Assembly: GCA_026261815.1 (NCBI GenBank)
Contig: JAMPIT010000541.1
Coordinates: 62,001-126,000 of the forward strand
Direction of reading: 5' to 3'
Source of the DNA: Monarcha castaneiventris obscurior
Taxonomy: Eukaryota > Chordata > Aves > Passeriformes > Monarchidae
DNA length: 64,000 bases
Part shown: piece by piece, positions 21,661-32,090 of the stretch
Position numbering within the stretch: the stretch's first letter is position 1
Layout of the letters: each line of letters opens with the position of its first letter
Made by a program: the position numbers and the translations under genes
Notes under the pieces: generated by a model
What the model was told of the DNA's origin: nothing
Databases searched by the model: none
Seen by the model: the letters and a program-made list of their open reading frames with translations, nothing else

Positions 21661-22188
21661 GGACACTCCCAGAGCAGCCGGGGGATGCTGAGCCCCTGGG
21701 CCATGCTGTCCGTGCCGCCTGTGCCGCTGCCAGCCCAGCTCCGGGCACTCGGCATCGCGGCTGCTGCGGGCAGCACAAGCCGGGGCTGTGTCCCCTCCCT
21801 GCACCCACATTCCCGGCTGGCAGCAGGAGCCAGAGGAAGCCGGGGAGCCCTGGCAGAGGGGGCCAAGGCAGTTCAGGCTTCACGGAGCTGTTTATTGATA
21901 TCAGACTGCAGGGGGATGCAGGAACCATGCCAGGGGGATTTTTGGGATGACAGCCATGAGGGGCATGATACCTTTGGGGGAAAACCATGCTCTAGGACCT
22001 GTGAGGGAGGAGGAAAGCCATGCTCCAATGTGCTCCCTGCAGAGCTTCCCTCCCACATGCCCCTGCTGCAGGATTCCACCGCGGGAAGATGATACTGTGG
22101 ATACTCCTTACTTAAATCCGGTGGCTCCAGGAAACCTCGGCCACTGTCCCGGGCTCCTTCAGCAGCGCAGGGGAAGGGATCAGCAGGC
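21661..22188. other. 3' flank of array gene 5, no gene seen
   Basis: GC-rich unique sequence. A minus-strand AATAAA at 21891-21896 could serve the receptor to the right. Part of 21990-22080 resembles the block-A sequence seen at 895-990. Confidence 0.5.
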
Positions 22189-23076
22189 TCAGACTGCCAT
22201 GCCCATGGCAGCATCACTGCTGTGGGCAGTGGTTTCTTCTGGCTCCCCCAAGACCCTGTGGAGGGAGAGCTGGAGAGAGCCCACAGAGCGGTGCCTGCAG
22301 CACCTCCCCAGAGAGAAGTAGATGAAGGGTTTGATGCTGGTGTGGATGGAGATGAGCAGGGGAAGAGCCGGGGGGTAGATAACGTATTGGAACAGAAGCA
22401 GAAAAGTGCAGACGCCGGAGGGGAGACTGAAGAGCACTGTGAGGAAGATAATGATGTCGAGCCTCTCAGGTGGCTGCTGCTGACAGTCACGCATGACCAT
22501 AATGAAGAGGTATATGATGCAAATGACCATGGAGGAAGCCAAGAGGAGAACACTTAGGAAGTACATGATGACAAGAGTCCCAACGAAGCGTTGTGTGTTG
22601 TCTGACATGAACAGGGAAGTCAGCGTGGGAATTACAGCGGTGGAGATGGCCCAGAGCATGGCACTCACCACCTTCGACTGGTGCTGGGGACGGTGGCAGC
22701 GGCAGCAGAGAGGGCAGAGGATGGACCTGCACCTGTTGAAGCTGATGGCTGTCATCAGGTACAGCCCCAGGATGTAGCAGAACAGCAGCGGCAGGGAAAG
22801 TAAAATCAGGTAGTGCCGGGGCACGATAATGGAGCAGAACACGTCCTCCACCAGGAGGAGCAGGGTGGAGGTGACGATGAGGAGGAGGCAGGCGAAGTCA
22901 GTGATGGCCAGGTGGAAGGTGTAGACGGTGATGGCCTTGCTGTGGATGGAGGGTCCGAGGAGGCAGAAGACAGCTGCGTTCCCAGCCAGCCCACAGAGGC
23001 AGATGAGCAGCGTGACACTGCGTACGGCCATGTTGATCCCACACGGACCGGGTCCTTCGGTGGGTGAGAGCACCAT
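22189..23076 (-). CDS. Mas-related GPCR-like receptor (array gene 5, divergent)
   Basis: Predicted seven-transmembrane MRGPR-family receptor, 295 residues, single exon. The N-terminus is about 14 residues shorter than in the other array genes (MVLSPTEGPGPC), but the ATG sits at the same place relative to the conserved 5' flank. TM1 AGNA (N33), TM2 AITDF (D60). The TM3 end reads ISFNRCRSILCPLCCRCHRP: NRC (114-116) keeps the Arg and Cys of the family's ERC, so this is the most conventional of the five at that site. TM7 still reads KPFIY (249-253). The second extracellular loop lacks the CPxHxQxHC motif of genes 1-4. A possible minus-strand AATAAA is at 21891-21896, 290 bases past the stop. It looks like an early branch of the array. 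Confidence 0.85.
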   Translation of the reverse strand: MVLSPTEGPGPCGINMAVRSVTLLICLCGLAGNAAVFCLLGPSIHSKAITVYTFHLAITDFACLLLIVTSTLLLLVEDVFCSIIVPRHYLILLSLPLLFCYILGLYLMTAISFNRCRSILCPLCCRCHRPQHQSKVVSAMLWAISTAVIPTLTSLFMSDNTQRFVGTLVIMYFLSVLLLASSMVICIIYLFIMVMRDCQQQPPERLDIIIFLTVLFSLPSGVCTFLLLFQYVIYPPALPLLISIHTSIKPFIYFSLGRCCRHRSVGSLQLSLHRVLGEPEETTAHSSDAAMGMAV

Positions 23077-23290
23077 GGATGGACGCTGGGCAGGTGCTGG
23101 GATGTGGCCCCGGCTGTGGTCAGAGTGGATGGGCAGTCAGTGCTTGGAGAATCCAGGCATGGAGCAAGCGGCTCCTCAGCAGCTCCCTGCAGTGGGAAGG
23201 ATTCGGTGGAGAGAAGTGAGATGTGCAGGGGAGGAGGGCAGTGGAAATGGTGGGGTGGGAGAGGGAGGAGGGAGGGTTGGGCTGTTCAGC
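23070..23290. repeat. Conserved 5' flank module of array gene 5
   Basis: Near-identical to 1981-2230. After about 23300 it joins the GA-rich sub-block of the 1.6-kb repeat directly, skipping the repeat's first part. Confidence 0.65.
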
Positions 23291-23299
23291 AGGAAATGT

Positions 23300-23890
23300 G
23301 GAAGGGAAGCTCAGGGCAGGGGGGAGCTGGGGAGGGCACTGTGGTCACCGGGAGAGGGTGGCAGGAGCAGAGCAGCTGCAGGAGGAGAGGAAGGTGGGGC
23401 AGGGAGGAAGGAGAACATTCCACTGACCTGTTCCCTGTGGGGCAGCAGCAGGCACAGGGGCTCTGTCCCGATCAGCGGCACTTCCTGTGGTATCTCCTTC
23501 TCCTTTTGGGATCTGTATCCTAAAGCGGCTCCTCCCAGGGCAGAAACACCGAGGAGAACATCAGTCTCCTGTCCTGGTGCTGCTCCCCAAGACTCTGTGG
23601 AGTCACGGGGGACTCAGAAATTGCATCTTTGGCTACGTCAGAGCTCCACTTCCTTGGAGTTACTTATCTAGATTTTTTTTCTTTTTTTCTTATTTTTGCC
23701 AAAAAGGAATTGGCTTTTATCAAAAGCTCCATAACTCCTTCCCAGGAGAATGTCCCATTGCCTTGCCTCTGCCAACAGGTTTCTACCATTCCTCGTTTCT
23801 CTTCCCTGAGGGTTCATCTCCCCTCCAGCAGCAGAGGGGTGCTGGTGCCACTGCAGTGCTGGCAGTGCTGGTGAGGCAGCTGGGTGCTTC
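23300..23890. repeat. 1.6-kb tandem repeat, internal fragment
   Basis: Contains the GA-rich sub-block (23310-23470) and the TTTGGCTACGTCAGAG sub-block near 23627, both more diverged than in other copies. Confidence 0.65.
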
Positions 23891-24555
23891 TCAAAAGCAG
23901 CTCCCATTCTGGGAAGAGCATCAGAATCATTGCCAACACCTCCCCTGGGCCCAAAGGAGCACACCTGAGACAAGAATTCCCATTTTCCATTGTAATGCAC
24001 ACTCACAGAGCCCAAGGGAAGGACAGCAATCAGCTGCTTGCAGCCAGGTTATCAGCACTGAGAGCCCACATCACTTACTGCTCATCCCCTTGATGATGCA
24101 ATGAAAGCTACTGGAGACCAGATTTGGGGGTGCTGTGATCCCCTTTCCAGCCCTTCACCAGAGCTCATCCTGCTCCTCCTCAGTCTTGGGAGCACCTGTG
24201 GTTGTTTTTACCTGATCCCCCACCCCTTTGCCAGAAGGGACACCTTCCACCAGACTAGGTTGCTGCAAACCCCATCCAGCCTGGGCTATCCCAGGTTGCT
24301 CCAAGTCTTGTCCAGCCTGGGCTATCCCAGGTTGCTCCAAGCCTTGTCCAGCCTGGCCTTGGACACTTCCAGGGATGGGGCTGCCAGAGCATCCCTGGGC
24401 ACCCTCTGCCAGGGCCTCTCCACCCTCACAGGGAAGGATTTCTCCCTCATATCCAATATGAACCCACCCTCTGGCAGTGGGAAGCCATTTCCCCTTGTTC
24501 TGTCACTCCAGACCCTTGTCCAGTGTCCCTCTCTGCCTCCCCTGGAGCCCATTTA
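23890..24555. repeat. Duplicated block G, copy 2
   Basis: Sister of 14400-15080 with the same embedded antisense CR1. Here the CR1 carries an extra internal tandem duplication (two copies of a 38-base unit at about 24277-24352). Confidence 0.7.
24235..24555 (-). mobile_element. CR1 LINE 3' fragment
   Basis: Antisense CR1 3' region with the CACAGGGAAGGATTTCT and TTCCAGGGATGGGGCTGCC landmarks. Shared with 14740-15075 by duplication. Confidence 0.8.
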
Positions 24556-24655
24556 GCTCATGGATCATGAACTGTTTGCCTTTGAAAGAATTGGCCTGGT
24601 GAGGAAGGACTCTGGTATGAGACAGGGACCTGCCCTCCTCAGAAAAGCCAGAGGC

Positions 24656-24760
24656 TTTAGAGAGGGAAAAAATAAGGAAATGAGCCATTTTGGACACTGT
24701 TCACCAGGGACAGGCTCTGCAGCAAAGCCCAGGTATTATTTATTCAGCAAATTTTGGGGC
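24656..24760. repeat. Block A left end, copy 3
   Basis: Matches positions 1-90 of the window and then leads into the unduplicated-looking 3' flank of the receptor at 24989-25978. Confidence 0.7.
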
Positions 24761-24845
24761 TGGAGTTACCACATTGGAAAGAAACAAAAGCAATAAATCC
24801 AAATCTGATTTAGGGGTAGTACCAAAATGAAAAAGATCAGCACAT

Positions 24846-26460
24846 CAGAGTTTATTCCCTGGGACCGAGGCACTGAGGGACATTCCACGGGGAGTACGGG
24901 AACAGGACTGAGCTCAGAGCCATGTGCCCCCATACTTCTGGCTGTCTCTGAGGTGCCACATCTCCGGTGCCACACGTCCAGCAGTGCCTCACAGAGCCGT
25001 CACCTCCTCCACAGTGTCCCCAGGGCCGTGGCTCCCCTCGTCACTCCCGCTTTTCTCCTCAAACACCCTCCGCAGAGCGACTTTGACCGAGCGCTGGAAG
25101 CGGCGCCGCCGGCAGCTCCCCACCAGCACGTAAATCACCGGGTTGAGGCTGCAGTTCAGCAATGCCAGAAAAAAAGAGGGGTCTTCTGGGAATAAATCAC
25201 CAGAATCAGGGAGATTGAGGAAAACCTCCACACAGAAAGGGATGCCGAAGGCAAAGAAGAGCAGGACGTTGAGCACAATGGCCACAAAGAGCTTCCCTGG
25301 GTGTCTCCTGCGGGGGCGGCAGCGCAGCTTGAGGAACAGGAACAGGTTGGAAACCAACATCATGAGGGAAAAAACCACGGAAATGGCGAGGGCTACACCT
25401 GCAAGGACGGTCTCAGAGTCTTCAGTATAGGTGTAGGTGACGTAGAGGGAGGAAACAAAAGCCCCGGCGAGAGCCCAGAGGGCGCCGCTGACGACGCCCG
25501 AGAGGTGCCGGGGGCGGTGGCAGCGGTACCAGAGGGGGCAGAGGACGGAGACGCAGCGCTCCACGCTGAGGGCTGCCAGCAGCCCCAGGCTGCTCAGGTC
25601 AAACAGGTGGCACGGGAACCCAAGGACAAACACAAAGCGCCTGTAGTGATGAATAGAAGGAAACAAAGACGTGCAAAATGCTGCTAAGGTCAGAAAAGCC
25701 AATATAAGCAGGAGAAACAGGAGGAGCAGGGAGAAGTCGGCAACAGCCAGATTTAGGATGTAGACGGTGAAAGGGCTCTGCTTCGTGTGGAAGCCCAGGA
25801 ACCACACGACCACCCCATTCCCTGCCAGCCCACAGAGGGAAATCCCCAGGCACACGCTGGCAAAGGCGATCAGTGTGTAGGGAAAGCTCGAGCAGTGATC
25901 TGGGACATATTCCCCCAAGTCCAGAAATCCATAAACTGTATCATTCAGGGTGAGGTTTGTTGTGCTGTTCTCCTCCATGGTGAATGATGCTGCTCCCGGT
26001 GGCTGCCTTCTCCTTTTCCCACCACCTCCTAGGAGAGATGGGGAACCAGAGGGAAATAAGGGCCATCAGCATTCCCAGCACTTCCCATCTGTCCACACAG
26101 CCCCATGGCAGCCCCTGGAAGAACCCCCAGCCCTGCAGTGCCCAGGACAGGCTCCCACCCCTCCAGCCCTGACCCTGGACAGGAAGCATCTCCCACCAGT
26201 CCATCCCTGGACTCCTACCTCCAGCAGGAACAGCTCTGTCACAGCAGCCCCAGGAGAAAGGATCTGGGGGTGGCTGCTGGAACCACTGGCTGTGCTTCAG
26301 CCTCGGCCCTCGTGCCTGGGGTGCAGCCCTTGGCCCAGAGATCACATCCCATGGTCAGAGCCTCCCCTCACAATCTCCCCACATCGGTGACAGCTTCCCC
26401 TCACATGTCCCAGGGACAGAGATCTTGTCAGGACGAGGTGGCCACGTCACCACCTTCCTC
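24846..26460 (-). repeat. Left arm of a large inverted duplication
   Basis: Read on the minus strand, this arm matches 27525-29165 over its whole length. It covers the receptor coding region, its 5' leader and the 3' flank as far as a shared poly(A) signal in the context GGAATAAACTCTG. The arms are separated by about 1.06 kb. Confidence 0.85.
24989..25978 (-). CDS. Mas-related GPCR (inverted-pair gene, left)
   Basis: Predicted seven-transmembrane MRGPR-family receptor, 329 residues, single exon. The N-terminus has three N-glycosylation sequons (NST, NLT, NDT within residues 4-13). TM1 AGNG (N54), TM2 AVADF (D81). Both activation motifs are intact: VERC with ERC at 140-142 followed by PLWYRCHRPRHLS, and NPVIY at 279-283. 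The tail is basic then acidic (CRRRRFQRSV ... EEKSGSDEG). AATAAA on the minus strand is at 24851-24856. A splice-acceptor-like CTCTCCTAG lies about 50 bases upstream of the ATG, as in the partner gene, suggesting a 5' non-coding exon. Residues 1-88 are identical to the head-to-head partner at 28010-28993; differences cluster in and beside extracellular loops 1-3. Likely a functional sensory or peptide receptor; closest named relatives are probably bird MRGPRH-like genes. Confidence 0.9.
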   Translation of the reverse strand: MEENSTTNLTLNDTVYGFLDLGEYVPDHCSSFPYTLIAFASVCLGISLCGLAGNGVVVWFLGFHTKQSPFTVYILNLAVADFSLLLLFLLLILAFLTLAAFCTSLFPSIHHYRRFVFVLGFPCHLFDLSSLGLLAALSVERCVSVLCPLWYRCHRPRHLSGVVSGALWALAGAFVSSLYVTYTYTEDSETVLAGVALAISVVFSLMMLVSNLFLFLKLRCRPRRRHPGKLFVAIVLNVLLFFAFGIPFCVEVFLNLPDSGDLFPEDPSFFLALLNCSLNPVIYVLVGSCRRRRFQRSVKVALRRVFEEKSGSDEGSHGPGDTVEEVTAL

Positions 26461-27524
26461 TATCCCTGCCACTCTCCAGTGTCATCCCACCATGTGAGGG
26501 GCTTCTGGCTTTCACTGCCTGTGCCAGGTGTTCCATCCATCAATGCAGAGGGGGATGTAAATCATTCTCAGGAATGGAGGATGGCAGAGGGGTGAGAGAG
26601 ATGAGCCAGAGACCTTCAGGAGTGAGAAATCACGGATGTGCAGACATGCAACAGTGCAAGTTGCTCAGTGCCTCCAGTGACACGTAACTGGTGCTCAAAG
26701 ACCTCTCCCAACTTCCCCCTGGGAGACACTTCCAGGAGTTGCACCTTTCTCCATCTCCCTCTCATGGATGGACCCTAAGCCTAAGTTCTCTCCTTGTTTC
26801 AAGTCTTCCTCTAGCTCCAAATCCTGCAGCTCCAGGCTGGACACCCTGGAAAGCCCACGAACCTTGTGCAGTGACATATCCATCAGTCATGGGGATGACA
26901 AGCACAGGATATAAATCCGAAGGAGAGAGAAAACACGTGAAAGAGGGGCAGAAAATAAGCAACAAAATGCCAGTCCCTGTGCTGTGAAAGGCTGAGGTTG
27001 TGTGGCAGGAACTGCTTGAAGATAAGAGCGCTTTGGCAGTACCACGCACCCCACAAACCTAATCTCAGAGGAGACACATGCCTGGCAGGGGTGATTAGGC
27101 TGATCACTGGGATTAGATGGGATGGGATTAGAGGCAGTGGGCAAAGGCCTCGTGCAGTCCTGTGTCTGGGCACTGGTGATTTCCCACAGCAAGTGGGCAC
27201 AAGGACTGTGCTTGTCCCCATGGCTGCTGCTCAGGGGCTCTGTTGCCGTCCGATGAGGTCTGGAATTCCTGAGGGGTTCAGAAAAACCTGTAATAGCTGA
27301 ATGGATCATAGTGGGGTACCCCTTCCATGGACAGGCTCTGCCCTCACCAGAGGAGGATTTTGACCCAGGATTCCCAGCACATGAAGGGACATAATATTAT
27401 CTCTGCTGTCCTCTCATTTTCATTGGTTTAGATCCAGTAAATGATGTTTGAAATTCTCAAGTCTGAGTGTCTGCATTAATGGGATCATAACAGATCAGCA
27501 GCTCCCCATGAAGAACTGGGGGGA
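26461..27524. other. Spacer of the inverted duplication, no gene seen
   Basis: Unique sequence between the two arms. A few short ORFs are present, none with a recognisable domain. With the arms it forms the 2,031-bp gap between the two divergently oriented start codons, so any shared promoter should lie here or in the inner arm ends. Confidence 0.6.
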
Positions 27525-29165
27525 GGAGAAGAAGGCTGTGACGTGGCCACCTTGTCCTGACAAGATCTCTGTCCCTGGGACATGTGAGGGGAAGCTGTCA
27601 CCGATGTGGGGAGATTGTGAGGGGAGGCTCTGACCATGGGATGTGATCTCTGGGCCAAGGGCTGCACCCCAGGCACGAGGGCCGAGGCTGAAGCACAGCC
27701 AGTGGTTCCAGCAGCCATCCCCAGATCCTTTCTCCTGGGGCTGCTGTGACAGAGCTGCTCCTGCTGGAGGTAGGAGTCCAGGGATGGACTGGTGGGAGAT
27801 GCTTCCTGTCCAGGGTCAGGGCTGGAGGGATGGGAGCCTGTCCTGGGCACTGCAGGGCTGGGGGTTCTTCCAGGGGCTACCATGGGGCTGTGTGGACGGA
27901 TGGGAAGTGCTGGGAATGCTGATGGCCCTTCTTTCCCTCTGGTTCCATATCTCTCCTAGGAGGTGGTGGGAAAAGGAGAAGGCAGCCACCAGGAGCAGCA
28001 TCATTCACCATGGAGGAGAACAGCACAACAAACCTCACCCTGAATGATACAGTTTATGGATTTCTGGACTTGGGGGAATATGTCCCAGATCACTGCTCGA
28101 GCTTTCCCTACACACTGATCGCCTTTGCCAGCGTGTGCCTGGGGATTTCCCTCTGTGGGCTGGCAGGGAATGGGGTGGTCGTGTGGTTCCTGGGCTTCCA
28201 CACGAAGCAGAGCCCTTTCACCGTCTACATCCTAAATCTGGCTGTTGCCGACTTCTCCCTGCTCCTCCTGTTCTTCCTGCTTATGTTGGCTTTTCTGACC
28301 TTAGCAGCATTTTGCACATCTTGGTTTCATCTTGCTTCTCTCTACGTTGATTTTGTGTTTGCAGTGGAGCTCCTGTGCCACCTGCTTGACCTGAGCAGCC
28401 TGGGGCTGCTGGCAGCCCTCAGCGTGGAGCGCTGCGTCTCCGTCCTCTGCCCCCTCTGGTACCGCTGCCACCGCCCCCGGCACCTCTCGGGCGTCATCAG
28501 TGGGGCCCTCTGGGCTCTCGCCGGGGTTTTAGTGTCCTCCCTCTACCTCACATTTGCTGAAGACTCTGAGACCGTCCTTGCAGGTGTAGTCCTTGTGATT
28601 TCCCTGATTTTGTCCTTTGTGATGTTGGTTTCCAACCTGCTTGTGTTCCTCAAGCTGTGCTGCGGCTCCCGGAGGAGGCACCCAGGGAAGCTCTTTGTGG
28701 CCATCGTGCTCAACGTCCTGCTCTTCTTCGCCTTTGGCATCTCTTCCTGCGTGGAGGTTTTCCTCCACCTTCCCGATTCCAGTGAGTTATTCCCAGAATA
28801 CACCTCCTTGCTGCTGGCATTGTTGGACTGCAGCCTCAACCCGGTGATTTACGTGCTGGTGGGGAGCTGCCGGCGGCGCCGCTTCCAGCGCTCGGTCCAA
28901 GTCGCTCTGCGGAGGGTGTTTGAGGAGAAAAGCGGGAGTGACGAGGGGAGCCACGGCCCTGGGGACACTGTGGAGGAGGTGACGGCTCTGTGAGGCACTG
29001 CTGGACGTGTGGCACCGGAGATGTGGCACCTCAGAGACAGCCACATCTGTCTCCGTGGGGACAAGGGCACTCCGAGCAGTGTAGCCAGGCTCAGCCCCGT
29101 TCCCCAGCTGTATCCCCATGGAACCGCCCTCACTGCCCCATCCATAGGGAATAAACTCTGGTGAT
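27525..29165 (+). repeat. Right arm of a large inverted duplication
   Basis: Plus-strand counterpart of 24846-26460. Similarity fades shortly after the AATAAA at 29150-29155. Confidence 0.85.
28010..28993 (+). CDS. Mas-related GPCR (inverted-pair gene, right)
   Basis: Predicted seven-transmembrane MRGPR-family receptor, 327 residues, single exon, head-to-head with the gene at 24989-25978. It has the same three N-terminal sequons, AGNG in TM1, AVADF in TM2, an intact ERC after TM3 and NPVIY in TM7. Relative to its partner it differs strongly around extracellular loop 1 (WFHLASLYVDFVFAVELLCH against LFPSIHHYRRFVFVLGFPCH). It is two residues shorter in extracellular loop 2 (YLTFAEDSE against YVTYTYTEDSE) and differs again in loop 3. 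A plausible 3' splice site (TCTCTCCTAG, AG at 27958-27959) lies about 50 bases before the ATG. AATAAA at 29150-29155 is 157 bases past the stop. Intact and probably functional; ligand unknown. Confidence 0.9.
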   Translation: MEENSTTNLTLNDTVYGFLDLGEYVPDHCSSFPYTLIAFASVCLGISLCGLAGNGVVVWFLGFHTKQSPFTVYILNLAVADFSLLLLFFLLMLAFLTLAAFCTSWFHLASLYVDFVFAVELLCHLLDLSSLGLLAALSVERCVSVLCPLWYRCHRPRHLSGVISGALWALAGVLVSSLYLTFAEDSETVLAGVVLVISLILSFVMLVSNLLVFLKLCCGSRRRHPGKLFVAIVLNVLLFFAFGISSCVEVFLHLPDSSELFPEYTSLLLALLDCSLNPVIYVLVGSCRRRRFQRSVQVALRRVFEEKSGSDEGSHGPGDTVEEVTAL

Positions 29166-29261
29166 GAAGCAAAGGTTGCAGAAATGGGCTGAGCAAGGAG
29201 TGCTGGGTTGGTGATGGTGGGATTTGGGGTGTAGGGAATATGAGGTGGGGGAAAATTACAG

Positions 29262-29745
<484 letters not shown>

Positions 29746-29759
29746 AAAATAAAGATTGA

Positions 29760-31001
29760 GAATGACAAAGGATTTGCTTGGACAGGACAGATGAAGAAGG
29801 ATCTCCCTAGTGTGCTAAATCCCCATGAATAGTTGGATCAGTCACACAGGGGCTGGTCCTGCTCCCTCTGGAATCATAGGAGGAAGTGTTATTCACCTAA
29901 GCACAGCAGTGATGTACCAAAAACCACCTGGAATTATAAATAAACTTGGCTTTTCTGTCCTTTTTCAGTAGACACTGACTGGAAGGTTCTTCCTGTGCCT
30001 TAAATAAAAAAAAAGTTATTTATCTGAGTTTAAATTCTGTGTGTTTCTATCAGTTAATTAAAAAAAATAATGATAATAATAATAATAATATACAATTTTT
30101 ATCCCTTTGAAAACTAACATCAACAAAAAAGAGACTTCTGGTCTTTTTAACCATAAGGAAATGTTTTGTTTGTCCCAATGATAAAATCATTTGAGATATC
30201 AAAAAGAGAACATTTTGAACACGAACCTGTGAGGTTTTTCAAAGAAAATTATCCATATTGCCTTTTTCTAACACTTTTGGTTAAAAGAAGAAATGTTAGG
30301 TAGCCTGATAGCACAAATAATCCCATTTTGTCCCTCAAAGGATTTGGTTTAGAGAAGAATTTGTTGCAAATCATGGTATTTATTTACCTTGTTCTGTTTC
30401 CTGTATTTTCCTCCCATCCTTCAATTTATTTCTATTGGTAAAGGAGATTTAAAAGCCTTGGATTTTGATCTGCCCTTTTAAAGGAAGAAATAACAACTCA
30501 ATGCATGCAATGCTCTGCCAAGGGCTGGAGGAAATTAAAATAACATGCAACAATATAATAATAAAAAACATTGATCTCCAGTCATGTATTTCTTTGAAAT
30601 ACAAGAAAAGGAGGATGAAACTCAGTGAATAAATTTTTTAAGCAAGTTGGAAGGAGTTGGAGCCCTTTTCTGCTCTGTGGTGTGGAAACATCCCTGGTTC
30701 AGAGAAGAAATGGACTTGGAGGATGTGAATCCTTTCAGTCTTTGAAATACTCACATTAGGAAGCCCAGAACAGCTCTGTGAGCCACAAAAGGCTGTTGTG
30801 TGTGCTCAGACATGGGAATTCTAAATTAAGAGGGAGAGATGGACTCTCCTTCCTGGACTTTTATGGCTGCTTCCAACAGGAGGATCATTGGCACCGATCT
30901 CATTTTCAGAGCTCTGAGCAAAAAGCAGCACTGAGAATTCATGAGTTTACAAATGACCAGGATTTATCCTGAGCAGGATTTCTTTGGTGAAATTCAGACA
31001 C
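29760..31001. other. AT-rich intergenic stretch
   Basis: No gene or known repeat recognised. It has a short imperfect (ATA)n at about 30066-30092. Confidence 0.6.
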
Positions 31002-31841
31002 TGTGGTAAACAGCTACTATAGCAGCTATTTAAGTGGGTAGGGAAATGTAAGAAATACCATGTATCATCAGAATATGGTAGGAAATACTAAGTGCAAATA
31101 TGTTAAGAATAACTTTCCTACACAGATATTAACTAGTTGACATTATAGCTGGGGTCAAAGTTACAAGATGCTTGAGTTATAAGGTACCAATATAACCTGA
31201 ATCATAACTTTCTATGCCTATATAACCTGAATCATAACTTTCTATACAATGTAATAGCTGGTATAGGCTTAACTAATGGCTTTATGCTTAAATAAAGGGA
31301 AACTCGCCAGGAGAATAATCTCAAAAATAAACAAGTGTTGCTAGATAAAGGAAGCAGCAGGATGTACTAATGAGAGGTTGGCAAAAGTGAAGCCAATTAG
31401 CCACAAAGTAAAGAATTTAAACGGGTTGGATGCAGAAAGACCCAGGAACACCATAACTGCACATGCTCCAAAGACTAAGCTCAGAAGTTCAAGATGTGAG
31501 GAAGACCTGAGCCTTCATTGGAGAAGACCCCCAAGGACCCCCACAATCACATTACTCATGCCCTAAAAAGGCAGATCGGGGCAGGAATTATGTTAATCCC
31601 TCTTGAGGAAATGCAAATTAGTTCTCAGAAAAGCTATGCATATGCATTATGGTTTATTAATATGCATGATGTTAAAGCATATAACTGGGAAGTTTGTGTA
31701 AGTGGCTGTGCCTCTGGCTATGAGCAATGCACCCAGCGCTGTGGGCTCTTGCTTTAAGTGACCTTTGTCCCCTGTTGTCCCTTATTAAATTTATAAAACC
31801 CCCCAAAAAAGAAGAGTGGTCTTCATTTCTCACAGCCACCA
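31002..31841 (+). mobile_element. LTR insertion, 840 bp, 6-bp target duplication
   Basis: Begins TG, ends CA, and is flanked by AGACAC at 30996-31001 and 31842-31847. The middle part (31376-31550) is clearly related to 4858-5030 of the first LTR element. Two copies of the ATAACCTGAATCATAACTTTC unit (31191-31244) match that element's longer internal array. No retroviral coding sequence is present, so it reads as a solo LTR of an ERVK-like family. Plus orientation is assigned by homology to the first element. Confidence 0.75.
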
Positions 31842-32090
31842 AGACACTTCACCTTATCAAAAGAATATTATTTAATAGTCACTGGAAAGAAAAAGGAACT
31901 TTTAATGTGGTCCAAATACAGGTCAGGAATATTCTGTGATCCAGGTGCTTCTGTGCATTCAGTGATCACAGATGGGACTTAAAATAATGACCTAAAATAT
32001 CTACAAAGAGGGTACTGAGGGTCAGGTGAGATGAACCTCCCCCTGTACCTCGGAGTTCTTCAGTCCTGCCTAGGAATTCTAAATGGGATT

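Noticed and set aside
21142..21988. Long ORFs on both strands across the CCATC array (repeating Ile-Pro-Ser-His or Gly-Trp-Asp-Gly-Met)
   Set aside because: A pentamer repeat without stop codons opens all frames; the protein is a repeat artefact.
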